Below, piece after piece: positions 32,986 to 46,100 of a stretch of 64,000 nucleotides of DNA. Under the pieces are notes generated by a model that was given only the letters and a program-made list of their open reading frames with translations, did not search any database and was not told where the DNA came from. The position numbers and the translations under genes were made by a program. How positions within the stretch are numbered: position 1 is the stretch's first letter; each line of letters starts with the position of its first letter. Origin of the DNA: Gordionus sp. m RMFG-2023 (taxonomy: Eukaryota; Nematomorpha; Gordioida; Chordodea; Parachordodidae); contig NC_088778.1 in the NCBI RefSeq assembly GCF_954871325.1, positions 33,864,730-33,928,729 of the forward strand. Reading direction: 5' to 3'.

Positions 32986-33363
32986 TAGAGATCTGCAAAG
33001 TTAGGCCCAGCCCACCCAGCCCAAACGGGCTTTGAGCCATGCTCGGGCCTAATTCTATTTAAAATAATCGGGTTCGGGCTGGGCCTAATATTTTTTAAAA
33101 AATTCGAGTTGGGTCAGGTCAGACCTTGGAATTTTTTGTAAGTATATCTAAATTTTTCAATTTTATATTGAATTTTTTATGTAAAATAAAAATATTTGAT
33201 TTTATATATTGAAACTAAACGACATATAACATATATCTTTTATTTTGAGTAATTATAAAAATTAATTTATGTTTAAATAAATTCGGGCCGGGCCAGTAAA
33301 TTTTTTTAAAAAAATTTTTGGGCTGGGCCAGGTTTTAAAAATTAGGCCCAATGCAAATCACTA
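32986..33363. mobile_element. hAT-like MITE, copy B
   Basis: 378 bp, starting TAGAGATCTGCAAAG and ending TGCAAATCACTA, with a perfect 8-bp TSD ATATAAAT at 32978-32985 and 33364-33371. It is inverted relative to copy A (18545-18859). It contains GGCCC/GGGCC-rich inverted segments and encodes nothing. Confidence 0.88.
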
Positions 33364-33371
33364 ATATAAAT

Positions 33372-34155
33372 ATCTAAAGCCCATGGTTCAGCTGTTTTTC
33401 TAGAACTATGTACCATGAATCAAATATTCTTATTCGATAAATATTAACATTTCTTTTTCGATTTAATTTAAAAGTCATGTATAGATGTAGAAATAAAGAA
33501 AAATACTTATAAATAATTTGATTAAATAATGAGTAAATATTATTCAATAAGAAATATATTTCCTTTTTTCATAAAAAGATGGGAGGGGGCAGTCTAAATG
33601 GACACAAATGTATTGATTCATACAACCTAAACCCACACACAATTATAATTGAGATTGCATCATTCCTCAACCTCAATAAAGGGTATTACAGCTACTAAAT
33701 ATTTGGTAATTACCATATTTTTAGCCAGCTAAGATTATGATATTGACCTCGGAGTTTATCTTAAAAAAGAGAGTATCTCAAATTTGAATGATACTAATAT
33801 AAATTAAAGCACCTTAATAATAAAGGATTTTTCAAGCAGGCACCTGAAGATTGAGCCAACTATGTGTAAACATAGTAATAAAAAAATATGCATAACCCAC
33901 CCAATAAAATATTTGATTAGTTGTTATTTTTTAAATAGAACATTAATTAGTTACTTTTCAAAAGTTAATTTTAATATTTTACCATGTTTGGTATTTCCTT
34001 AAGAATTATTATATGATTTGGTAAAGTTTTTATTTTACAAAGCCATTTTTGTATCATACAAAATCAAATATTTGTAGTAAATGTATATAATATTCAAAAT
34101 ATCTATAAGGGTATAAAGAGCATGATTTTGTAACACAATTAATTTATAATAATAT
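33372..34155. other. AT-rich intergenic DNA downstream of BTF3
   Basis: No exons or element ends recognised; the 3' untranslated region of BTF3 should lie at its right side. Confidence 0.4.
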
Positions 34156-34869
34156 TTAGGTTTGTGTGACTTCCTTTTTAAGATATGTATCAAAATTTTC
34201 AAGTAGATCTAAATTTATAAATAAGATTAAACTAAAATAACAAAAAATTACCTGGAATTTCCTCAGCACCAGTTGATTCAATCTTTTTGGTTGCTAAATT
34301 ATAATATGGAAAAATACTATTTAGAATAATTACGTTTATCTGAACTATCCCCTTTTTCATTATTTTGAGATTTCTGTTTTTGCTCATTTAAAGGTAGAAG
34401 AAAACCAGTACCAATATGACTCAAAATATTTGGCATAAGCTCAGTGAAATCTAAAATTAAATATAATAAAGACTACATATAATTAAAATCACTTTTTGTC
34501 TCCCCATGCCCAGTTATTGCAAATGTATTGGAAGCCAGAGATGCTTGTACTTTTGGGTTATTAAAATGAATGACTGTACCATCATTTTTTATCATGTTGA
34601 CCTGATAATATACAAATAAAATAAATTGAAAAAGAACTCAACCTCCTCAATTCCAGGAATAGTATTAACGGCTAATTTTTTTAAAGATGTTTGAAGTTTC
34701 TTATCATCTGTGAGGGCAGTCCTATGAATAACTTTCTTTTTTCTACGCGCTGTACCCTTTCATTTAAATAAATCATATTAATATCTCTTTATATTACCTT
34801 CCCACCAATCCTAACGGACTCCTGTAGCTTACTTAATTTATCTGAAGGTAGCTTAAGTTTTGTTTCCAT
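34156..34869 (-). CDS. BTF3: BTF3 / nascent polypeptide-associated complex beta subunit
   Basis: Six exons: 34869-34798, 34756-34643, 34601-34493, 34450-34334, 34293-34252 and 34208-34156. All splice phases agree and all introns are GT-AG, 40-62 bp long. The product is 168 residues, the usual length. NAC-beta pairs with NAC-alpha at the ribosomal exit tunnel and shields nascent chains. Exon 1 ends [13 protein letters not shown]. Exon 2 begins with the ribosome-binding GTARRKKK motif. Exon 3 holds the NAC-domain core ([25 protein letters not shown]). Exon 4 has [13 protein letters not shown]. Exons 5-6 give the acidic tail GAEEIPDLLENFD. The start at 34869 matches the family start. The gene looks functional and shows how short this genome's exons can be. 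Confidence 0.95.
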
Positions 34870-35817
34870 TTTAATATGCTCCGAATATTTGGCCTTTTTT
34901 GAGCTATTTTGAACAGAAACTCATTTGTAGATCGCAACAATTCAATTAAAATTTCTCGGATTTAATAATTATATTTAAACTATATATTAATTTTAGAGTG
35001 TATTATATAAAAGTTAATAATACCACAAGAATATCCTAGTTGAGGAGGAATTAGTTTTTGTATATGGTATTAAATATACTTTATTAATATATTTTATAAA
35101 AATATTAAAATTTAGGCGAAAAAGAGGTAAATTTGTGAATCACACCTCATAAGATATTTTTAATTTCTGATTCATCTAATATCGAATAAGGGAGAAAAGT
35201 ATGATAACCCGTCTTTCTTGAAGGGCAAAATGAAAAATATTTAACTAAGAGTGCAAGAGCTCCCGTTAGTCATCTTTGCTGAGTCCTTAAAAATGACGGG
35301 GAATGAAAATTTTCTATTTACTCTTAGGATAGTTGTTACCTGTTATTTGAAAATAATATCCAATTTTTATTCTTTATAACCCCTCCCACCTTCAGATCAG
35401 GTCCAATCCATTAAAACTAAGTTTATATGCTATGTATTGAGTCATAATATTTTTAAAGATTTACTTGATACCTATATCAATATTATTTGTTAAAATATTA
35501 CTGATCATGTATGCCTATTATTTAATATTAAAAAAATTCCCAAGTAAGGCCTAAGGCCATAATAATTTTGAAAAAATTTCTCACACCCCAAACAAAGATC
35601 ATAATAATTTTGGTAGTTAAGAAATGGAATAAAATATTTAAAAAAATCCTAATGAATTTTAAAATACAGTCAAAATCAGATTTTATGGGCCTTGGTTTAT
35701 TTGTTTTACGGTCAATGTCTGATCCATAGTTAATAATAAAAATATTCCCAAGCATCCAAGCTAATAATTATCATAATTGGGATTTTGATTTGTAAAATTT
35801 GATTTTTGATATAGTCA
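34870..35817. other. Upstream region of BTF3, no other gene seen
   Basis: This should contain the BTF3 promoter and 5' untranslated region. I see no TATA box worth naming and no coding exons; the open frame at 35528-35755 is AT-rich background. Confidence 0.4.
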
Positions 35818-36265
35818 TTATGTATTGCGTTTGGTGAGTCATTTTTATTTTTATAATTTTGTGTTTTAGTTTACGCGTTAACCTTTTATTTTTAGATTTA
35901 TAAAAGTTGAATATTGTAAAGTCATTATATTATGATTATTATAATTTTTAAAAAATGTATTTTTAAATATAATTTGTTTTCGGCATGATTAGGTGGTTTG
36001 TAATTTAAAAAAAATGTATTTTTAACTTGTTAATTTATAATTATTTTTTTAAATTATTATTTGCTTCCCTATAAAAGGAAACAAAATTGTAATATTTCAA
36101 TTCATTTTTTTAAATTAATTATTTTCTTTTTCTCTTTTATTAAAAAAAATTTTTTTTTGTGACTATAAAATTTAATTCGTTTTGTTTTTCGATTGTAGGC
36201 ATTTGAATAAAAAAATATATTCTAGAAATATTCTGAAATTGTGCAGTATTCTAGAGGGCACAACA
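35818..36265 (+). repeat. Probable diverged solo LTR of a related gypsy element
   Basis: About 450 bp. It shares with the LTR at 8006-8364 the promoter block CTTCCCTATAAAAGG (near 36062), a following T-rich stretch of similar layout, and an end resembling GGGCACAACA versus CGGCACAACG. No internal region, PBS or clear TSD was found, so boundaries are approximate. Confidence 0.45.
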
Positions 36266-36877
36266 TAAAAGTAATAGTTTGAAAAATTTTCCCCACCTAG
36301 CTAAATATAATTTATAAAAAAAATTTCCAAGTCCAGCCCGAACCTATTATAAAAAATTTTCTTAAGCCTGGCCAACCGATAATAATTTTGAAATTTTTTT
36401 CAACTTTCAATAAAAAAAATATTATAAAATTATTTTCCAAGCCCAGACCCATTATAATTTTTAAAAAAATTACCTGGCCAACAGAAAATAATTTTGAAAT
36501 TGTTTTTCCATGCCTGGAGCTTCCAATAAAAAAGTTAAATATTGATATATTTAAATTACTTTATTATAATATAGTTTCATATATAAGAAGAATTATATCA
36601 CAAAATTTAATATAGAAGGGGGGTGACTGGAAGAATGTTTGTCTCAGGGACGAGAACCCGAACCCTGAATCCTCCGAAACCCTCAATGTTTAGCTGAACC
36701 CAAACCCTTTTTTAAAATTTAGGGACAGAGTTCAAGCTTTTTTTTTAATTATAAAAATTTATATATTAATTTTAAAAAAAATTTTTGTTCATTTTTTTGT
36801 GTAATTATTTTTGTTATATTTAGTAGATTTTAAAATTGTATTGTAGTATTATAATTATGATGAAAAATTATTTATAT
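36266..36877. other. MITE-like GGCC/CCCGAACC segments, no gene
   Basis: Repeated phrases (AAATTTCCAAG, CCCAG..., CCTGGCCAACCGA / CCTGGCCAACAGA) occur two or three times in 36310-36520. A segment with GAACCCGAACCCTGAA at 36650 resembles 41350-41420 on the other side of the hAT element. Confidence 0.4.
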
Positions 36878-37303
36878 GGTGATACCAGAGTTGGGCAGGC
36901 CCTCCGGAAAAAGAATCTCAGATACAGATTCTTTATAAAAAAATGAATCTTAGATAAAGATACTAGTATCTTTTTTAAAATATCAAAAAGATACAATATA
37001 AAAGATACTTGTATCTTTTGCTAGAATTAGAGTATCTTAAATACAAGATACTTCTAAATTTTCATTACCAATTAAATTAGAATAATTTATAAATAGAGTT
37101 CTTATTATTTATTTGTGAAAAACATAACACACGCATATAAGAATGAATATTTACAATAATTAATAAAATATTTATCAATGAGTTAATTATTATAATATAA
37201 TAATAGGCATTTTAATATTAGTTTTTGCCCATTAATAACATAAACACGGAAGGGAGAGTAATATATTTAATGGGAGTTGAAAATTTGCAAATAAATAAAA
37301 AAA

Positions 37304-40300
37304 TTAAATCAAATTATTTTTTAAATTAATCAATTTTTCAAATAATTTATCATTAAGTCTTTGTCGTTTTGGCGTATTTAACATTGTGCCAAAACTAAAT
37401 AACCTCTCAACAGGAGCTGATGAGGGTATGGCTGTATTATATTTTAAAAAAATTTCCTTAATTAAAGTATAAAATTTAAGCATTTCGAGTGTTTTTCGCC
37501 GGTCTTTAATATAATGTAAAACCTCAAGCTCAACGTTGTTTGTATTATTGAATTCAACAACGTTTGTATCACTAAAAGAAAAATAATCATCATTTTCTTT
37601 ATTAGATATTATATCTATTGGTGATACATCCTGAGCTTGATGGTATACTATTTGTGATAGCTCTAATGCTTCGTTTAGTAATATCTTTTGAAAATATTTT
37701 TTTTTATCATCAGATTCAATCCATAGATTCTTAAAATATGGATGTGATAATGATGCCAAAAAGGCCTCATTATATTTATTATCATAAGAAAAAAATTTTC
37801 CAAATCTTTTCTCCATAGCATTTTGAACAGCTTTTAATAAAGGGAGACAATATTGTAAACTTGAATGTTCAAGTTTACCCAAGTCCCTTTTAATTACAAA
37901 TAATATGGGCACTAATTCCCCATAAAATGTACTACTCTGCCCTTGTAGTTTGTCTAATGCAATTGCTACTGGGCCTAAAACTTTACAATATTCTTCCATA
38001 TATACAATATCTATTTCTTTTAAAATAGGACAATCAATTGATTCAAATAATAATTTTAAATTTGATCTATATTTTAGTAATGAAGTGATACTATCATACA
38101 AACTGTTCCACCTCGTTACGCATGGAACCTTTAGCTGATAACCACCTGTTATCTCCCTTATCTTTTCAGAAGATTTGGGCCTTCCACATGCATTCCATAA
38201 TTTTGTACATTTCCCCATTACTCCATAATGAATCCTTCCAAGATTCTTTGCGCTCGATATTGATGAAATAATATCTTTAGTTGCTATTAAGGACAAAGTG
38301 TGGCAGGCACACCTGATGTGCCTGGGTAATATTATTTTGTTTATATCATCTAAAGATAAAGATTTTTAAAATATTTTAAAAAATTTGTACTAACCATCAT
38401 TGATTTCATTAAACTCTAATAGATCATCCTCAAAATCATTGTCAAGAACATTTAATTTCACACCATATTCATTAAATGACTTGACAAAATTGGATGCATT
38501 ATCTGTGACGGTAGCAATTAGTTTATCAGAAATTCCATACTCTCTATAGACTTCTTCCAATAACTCAGCAATTTTATCAAATGAATGGGTGCCGGGCATT
38601 CTTCTACATGCCAAGGCTCTTGATTGCATTTCAAGGGTTTCTCGTGTTATCTTTAAAAATAATTTATTTGAAAAAATTAAATAAGATATTAATATTACCC
38701 AGTGAGCTGTTATTCCCATAAAACTATGGGTTTTTGTAGACCACAAATCTGCCGTGGTGCATATATATGATTGAGCTTTTAAAGTACTTTTTAAAGTATG
38801 TACATGATTTTCAAAAATTTCCTCTATTCTTCTCTGCAAAGACCTCCTCGAAAAATTTTTAAATGATCCAATGTTACTAAGAATATCTAGAGTAACATAT
38901 CAATATTTATCTATATATAAATTATCTAACCTTCCATCATTGTAACAAATTCAGGCTGTTCAACTAGCAGCGTCTACATGAGCGGGAGGGGTAGAAACAG
39001 TTTGCATCCTAGTTTTTTGAAGGGGTAGGCTGCTTTAATGGGGGTATGATAAATTCTTAGGGGGTTATCTATTTTTCTGTAAAAATTAATACTTTTATTA
39101 TAGAATTATTATAATACAATTCATCGACCAAATCTATATATTACAAACAATCATACACATTGTTTTCCAAATAAAACTTTCTGCTATTCTTTATAATGTA
39201 ATTTAAAAGGTTTAGATATTTCAGCAAGCTCATAATGCTTAATAATTAATTCATTGCAAATAATGGATGTTTTAATTGAATTTATTATCTAAAAAATAAA
39301 TTCTTTATGTTCACAAAATATCGATAGTTGGTAGTAAAGATAGATTAATTTAAGTTATCCTTTATTAATTTTCTGAAAAGAGTATCAATAAATTAAAAAG
39401 GTGAAAATAATAATAGAGAGACACCGCCGCCAAAGGCGTCGAGAATTTTTAGGGGGGTAGGCATAGGTTTTTGAAGGGGGTTAGCATCCAGTAAAAATCC
39501 TGTCATGTAGACGCTGTCAACTAGGCTCAACAATTTAACAATTTTATTTTGGGTAATTGTAGGTTTTATTTTATTAATTGCATTAAAGGATTGTGATATA
39601 TTAGGTTGAATCATTTTTTTTGATATTAGAATTTGCTGGTTTTTTCTGTGCTGTTTTAAATATAGCTTGTATTCAGCATATATGCCTAAATGGCATCTCT
39701 AATAAAAAAAATATATGTACTAGTTTAGTTTTATTTTATTCATTATCTTTAATAAGTATTTTTCATTACTTGTTTGTGAATTATGATATTTATGTATTTT
39801 TTAAATTAGTTTTATTTTCTAACATATTATTCTGTGTTTGTAATATCATATTTAGTTAATTTATCATTTTATAAATATCATTTGAATCTCTTCCAGATTT
39901 TTTAAAAATATATCTTGCAAAATCATTACTACTTTATTATAATTATTTTATTAAGAGCCATTTAAAATTATCTAATGTTATATATCAATTGTTGCTTAAA
40001 TATTTCCTATAATAAGAGAACTTTATGGTAGAATTTAACTTTATTAGTTACTTTTATTTATTTAAAATATAAGTACAATTATATTACAGTATTTATTTAC
40101 AAAATTTAATCAATATAAAATGTATAAAAGAAAAATTGTTATGAGTAATATAAATGTACACCATTTTACATATTTTATATATATAAGTAATGATTTTGCA
40201 AGAAAATTATCTCATCTTATACATCAATTGTTGCTTATATATTTATAATAAGAGAACTTTATGGTAGAATTTAACTTTATTAGTTACTTTTATTTATTTA

Positions 40301-40870
40301 AAATATAAGTACAATTATTTTACAGTATTTATTTACAAAATTTAATCAATATAAAATGTATAAAAGAAAAAGTTATGAGTAATATAAATGTACACCATTT
40401 TACATATTTTATATATATAAGTAATGATTTTGCAAGAAAATTATCTCATCTTATACATCAATTGTTGCTTATATATTTTCTATAATAAGAGAACTTGCTA
40501 AAATAATTATATAAATAAAATATATATCCAAAATTATTTTAATTTGATAATCAACATCTTCTATAAAAATCCTTTAAATAACAATTATCTAAGAGGGACT
40601 TAAGGAGGTATTATTATGTCAATAATTATATATAATAAAAAATATACCTACCTTAATGTGCTTAACAAAATTTGTTGAGGAATTTGTTGAGCCTTTTAAA
40701 AATTTTTTACTTGGGCAAATTTGGCATTCAGCTTGAACCTTGTCCTTTTCCACTAGAATAACTTTAAAAAATTTTCCATCTAGAATTTTAAGATTCGGAT
40801 TTGATTCAGGAGAACCTATTTCCATAATTTCATCTTCACTAACTTCTTCATGATTGTTATTGTTAATCAT
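37304..40870 (-). CDS. hAT transposase with BED zinc finger (interrupted)
   Basis: Exons: 40870-40652 (BED finger start, CQICPSKKF, then NFVKHIK), 39698-39525 continuing 38959-38931 across an inserted MITE, 38886-38699, 38650-38395 and 38349-37304. The first join is phase 0, and acceptors have T-rich tracts (e.g. TTTTTTTTATTAG before 39698). Motifs: TTADLWS followed by FMGITAHW (catalytic D region), VTDNASNFVKSF, the CACHTLSL helical insert start, VTRWNSLYDS, and the dimerisation end SSAPVERLFSFG...LNDKLFEKLINLK. No internal stop is seen in the exons, so the element looks young apart from the MITE. The MITE sits inside an exon, between LSLV and EQPEFV, and should abolish the protein unless it is spliced out or excised. 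Confidence 0.88.
38968..39516. mobile_element. MITE copy inside the hAT transposase exon
   Basis: 549 bp, from CAGCGTCTACATG to CATGTAGACGCTG, with TSD TCAACTAG at 38960-38967 and 39517-39524. It is inverted relative to the copy at 7527-16508 and gives the intact layout of that family. Confidence 0.95.
39984..40500. repeat. Tandem repeat, ~237-bp unit, 2.2 copies
   Basis: ATCAATTGTTGCTTA, then GAGAACTTTATGGTAGAATT, TACACCATTTTACATATTTT and GTAATGATTTTGCAAGAAAA, recurs from 39984, 40223 and 40457. It lies in the first intron of the hAT transposase. Confidence 0.85.
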
Positions 40871-41295
40871 TCTACAAATTAAAAAATATTACATATAAAA
40901 TATATATTCTTTACTTATCTAATTTTGGTGTTGTTATTTTTAATATTTCTATCTTTGTGAACTGTAAAATTTCCAGCTAATTTTGGTTATCGATATATTT
41001 AAAATAAGCGGGAAAAAAATAAGGAAAATAATACATGATTCCACGAAGAAAATAAAGTTATATTCTGTGATATGTAAATGTTTTAAACATGAATATTAAA
41101 AAGAATCTGTATCTGTATCTTTTGTCAAGAAAATGAAAATGAAAAAGATACAAGATTCTTTTTTAAAATAAAGGATCTTAGATACAGATACTAGTATCTT
41201 ATTAAAAATGTCAAAAAGATACTGAGTACAAGATACAAAAGGATCTTGTATCTTAGATACAAGTATTCGCGGTACTGCCCAACTCTGGGTGATAC

Positions 41296-43145
41296 TAATT
41301 AAAATAAATTTTTTTAAAAAAATGATGTTTAATAAATCATTATTTTTCTTATCTCCGAACCCTGAACCCACCTAAACCTGAGCCTTTGGGTTCAGTGCGA
41401 ATCCATTTTTTTAGAAGGAGGGTTCTCATCCCTGGTTTGTTTATCCATCGTTAAATCAGTGGTTCGAATCTTGTTGATGTAATAAAAAAATTTTTTTATA
41501 AGTTCACTTTTTAAAAAAAATAATAATTTAACGTTGAGATATATAGTCTCCTTCGATTTATTTACATTAAGATGATAGGAAAGTGCCAAAAATAAAATAA
41601 CATTATTAAGATGATAGGAAAGTTGATATTAAAAATACAAATTAACATTAAGGTTAAACGAAAACGTTCATTTCTTGATTAGGGCTATTATATATATTAG
41701 ATTATATTAGTGTTTAACATATTCGAGTACTATAGATATATTCTATGTTAAATATTAATAACTACATGTATCTAGACCGAGAAATTTATGAAAAAGCAAA
41801 ATATGAAATATATTATAATTATACATAATAGTGTAAAATAAAGTTATAATACTGTGGCGATTTTTAGCCATTCTTGTATTTTCAAATATTTTACTATCTC
41901 AATCATGGTACATAATTTTTCTGGAACTAGTCTGGTATAAATATGAAGTCTTCACCTATATGAATTAAAAAAGAATTAAATGTTATAGCTATATGTTTTA
42001 CTTTATATTAATGTCTAAATATATATTCATTATTTTTCTTATGTCGGTTTTACATCACAAATGAAAGCAGAATCACATTACCAAAAAATATGTTAGAAAT
42101 AAACCTTATTTTAACAAAGATAGGTGTATAAGATTTGTATTTGATAAATATGAATTCAAATTTAAAATATATTTTATTATATCTTCTATTTTAGCATCCA
42201 AAATTGAAGCAAAACATACCTACAAAATCTAATTTAATTTTTAAAAAAATCCATCTTTGTTTGCATACAGAAAGTTGTATAAGATTTTTATTCCTAAGTA
42301 TGCATATATTTTTCTTATGTCAGATTTGCATCCCAAATGGAAGCAATATCATATCTTTAAAATCTATGTTTCTAAAGAAATAGACCATATTTTCACAAGA
42401 GATTGGTGAAAAAGATTTGTATTTGATTTTGATAAATCTTTAATATACTTTCTTATATCTTCTATTTCTTTCCCAAATTGAAGCAAATCATATCTCCAAA
42501 ATCTCATTAATTTCTAAAAAAATATGCCCCATTTGTTTTCACACAGGTAAGTTGTATATTTTCATTCCTAAGTATGCATTTTGAATATATATAATATTTT
42601 CTAATGGTTTCCTGAATTGAGAAGAACCACTTCTACAAGATTAATTTATTTCATTAGAGAAAGGTCATATTTTCTTTCATGAAATACAGTTTATACAGGC
42701 TATTATTTAAAATTTTGAGAGAATCCGTTAAAAAACATAACTTTATTTTATTAAAATTTATAAGAATTCATAGCGTTTATATAATCCATTATATTTGAAT
42801 AATAACTAAAAAAATCTAAAACATAAAAAAAGTATAAAAATAAATAATATAAATCATAAGTTTGTTTGAATATTAATGGAAGAGTATTAGAATGAAATAT
42901 AAGTTAATTTTGAATAATAAAATATAAAAATATAGGCAGCGTTATCAAAAAAAATAAAAAGAAGTTTTTGAAAAAAATAAAATATAAAAATCAAAGAAAA
43001 TAAATAAAAATGAAACTAACATTTTTATTCAATAATAATATTATATTTAAAAAATATCTTAATCCATAGTTATCTATCGACCGAATAATGTTTAGCACAA
43101 GTTTTATTTTTATATATATTCAAACATGCATACTTTTTAAAACTA
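41296..43145. other. AT-rich region upstream of INSIG with degenerate tandem repeats
   Basis: A tRNA-like B-box motif (GGTTCGAATCT) lies at 41460-41470. From about 42030 to 42610 a ~272-bp unit, itself two ~136-bp halves, is repeated about twice; landmarks are TTCTTATGTC...GCATCCCAAATGGAAGCA and TTATATCTTCTATTT. No exon of INSIG was identified here. Confidence 0.5.
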
Positions 43146-46100
43146 ATGTTTTATAAGCAATTTTCATGCTTGATAAGGGCTAGTATATTATTCACAATTG
43201 GTGTTCTAACATCATTAATATTAAATCTTCTTCAAGTACAAAGAAATATCACTATATTTCCAAAAGGCTCAAATTCAAATTTACTTTACACCGTTTGGTG
43301 GGTTCCTCCTTCATGTGGGCTTGTTGCAGGTAATCCAAAATAAGCATAACCTATATATTTTTTTATTTTATAGTCATAGTTGGTTTGTTGTACCCATTTC
43401 TTGATGAAATATTTGGCGAAAAATTAATGCACACAAGAGAATGGTCAAGTATAATGAGATGTGTAGCAGTATTTTTTGGAATAAATCATGCTAGTGTGGT
43501 AGGATTAATATAATAATTATTATTTAATTTTATATATAACGATTATTAAAATATGATAGTATTATTTATTGAAATAAGGTAAACTGATAGGTAGTTTAGA
43601 CAATAGATCAATATCCATGCAATATTGAATTATTCACATCATTAATTATTGTATCAAAATTACATTATGTGTTGGGGTTTGTAATTTTTATTGAAAATGT
43701 TTATATTTGAAATATATATCAATTTACCATAACCAAAAGATTGGTATTATTTTGAAGATCACTTCTCCCTTTTATTATAATTAAAAACTTATTCATCAAT
43801 TTTTGTTATTTTATAAAATAATGAAACCTGGATTTTGATTCAAAGAAATTTAAACGTTTAGCTAATAATTCACAAGCCCATTCTCATTTTTTTATTGTTA
43901 TTTAACCCTGTATTGCATGTACTATGTTAGAATAATTTTTTTTTTGGCAAACTAGATTTTTTATTTCTCTTGATACTATTGATAATCTCATGGCTCACTT
44001 TTTTAAAAAAAATTCTAAATTTCTTAGAAGATGAACGGTATGTGGATTTAAATACACATTATGCAATTAAGGATACAAATTTCAATTTTTCCACAATAAT
44101 TTTTATTGTACTCTAAATTATAAATATATAAAATTTTATTTAAATACAACAAATATTAAATGTTTAAACATTTTAATTTTCATGAAAATCTATAAAACAA
44201 TTATTTGTGGGCGTAAAACATAAATATACACCACATTTTTTGCAAGATACTTTTGTTATAAATAAGCATCCTGGCATTTTACATCTACCCTTCTTATCAT
44301 TATATTTTGGCCAATGAGCCGTGAGGTCTTTCCTAACCTCCTCAAGTGGTAAATATTGGGCTGGTCCTTTTTTACATTTTTCCCGATAACCAGTTTGAAC
44401 TAATTTTCGTTTTGGTATATTGTTTGAAGTGCATTTGCCATATTTGCAAAGGACTTCCGCCACTGAAATTTTGAAATTGTACAAACTTAATCGATCCTTG
44501 TGTGCTATTGATATACTATTACAATCAGGTTTATATAGCAACCATAAATTTATAAGTAACATGTCAAACATATGAAATAAAATTCTATGGTACCATTTTC
44601 TTGATTTCGTATGAATTCTATATAAGGAAAGTAAATCAGTGAAGTGGCACAACAATTGTGCTGTGACTTTATTAAGCACTTTTGTAGGTGCACATCCTCT
44701 AATAGCTGTGAAAGATATGATAGGAAAAAAAAGAAAAAATCATGATAAAATGTCCAAATATTGTTAAGATTTATAATAAATCAATGGGAGAAACGAAATG
44801 TGAGCCATGAGATTATCAATAGTATCGAGAGAAATAAAAAATCTAGTTTGCCAAAAAAATTTTTATTCTAACATAGTACATGCAATACAGGGTTAAATAA
44901 CAAAAATAGATAACGAGTCGTTTCGTTAGACAATCAATTTAGGCCTGGATGTTCCTTTCCTAAACCAATATACTTGCATTAAATGCTATCAATTGGCAGA
45001 TGCGTATGGGAGACACACTCTCCACTTAAATTTATATCAAAAATCAGCCAACATGATAAAATAAATTCAATAATAGCTACTCTTTGAACTAAAGCCAATT
45101 TTTCTTGTATTTTAGAACTGACATCTTTTTTAGATAAAAAACGCCCAGATGGCACAACAATCATACCGTTTTTAATGGGAAAGCCTTTAATGAGGGATTT
45201 TACTTGCATTGATCCCATGGCCCTATCTGATAATTTGCACGATCCCCTTAACTGAATCTCTAAAAAATCAAAATTACTCGCACCTAATGTGTGAACCACT
45301 TTGTTCCCATAGTAGCTACATCAACCTGCTCTTTTGGACAAGTGGCATTAAATCTCTACAAAATAATATCCAAATCAATCAAAAAATCATACCTTTCTCC
45401 ATTTTATAAACTCAAGTAGAAAATTGCCTTCTCTTTAATTAGATCTAACTACCAAATATTTAAAACATCCTGACCCAACCTGGCCACCTGATTTTTTGTT
45501 TTTTAAAAAAAATTTTTTCTTTTAATAAATTATTTTCTTTTTTTTAAATAAATTTTTCTCATGCTTTGTATTAATTTTTTTTTAAACTTTGATATATTTT
45601 ACTATTTTTTTATTTAATAATATTTTATCATATTTGTATAAGTATTTTAATAAAAATCAATAGAATTACAAATATATATAATAAAAAATAATATTAAATT
45701 ATACATAATTATCACATAAATTGAAAAAAATATTAACCCTTTTGCTTGAACAAAATTTTTTTCATCCGTAAAACTTATTTAAATATAGACACATTATTGT
45801 TTTGTCATCATTGGAATAATTCATATGTTAAAAAAAGATACAATATAGAATGATAAGGAATATAATAATTAAACATAGAGATATTTTATGCATTCAAATC
45901 CGGAATAACAATTTGTGCAGCTCTTGCATATTTGCCTACTAGCCTCTGATGGTCAATGCCCTTCTTTTTTTATCAAATCTTATAGGTGAAACTATTCAAT
46001 TTCCTCTTCTAGGTTATTCCATGTCAAACTGATCAAAGAAACATGATTCTCGGCCTACCTCTTTCAATTTTGATTAAAATCTGTATATAAACTTGTCACA

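Larger units (their letters stand above)
36886..41287 (-). mobile_element. hAT transposon, 4402 bp, perfect 8-bp TSD
   Basis: Ends CAGAGTTGGGCAG (36886) and CTGCCCAACTCTG (41287) are exact inverted repeats. The TSD GGTGATAC lies at 36878-36885 and 41288-41295. Both subterminal regions (about 36910-37060 and 41100-41270) carry many AGATAC/GTATC-type repeats, the usual transposase binding arrays of hAT elements. It encodes a spliced transposase on the minus strand and is broken by a MITE at 38968-39516. Confidence 0.95.
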
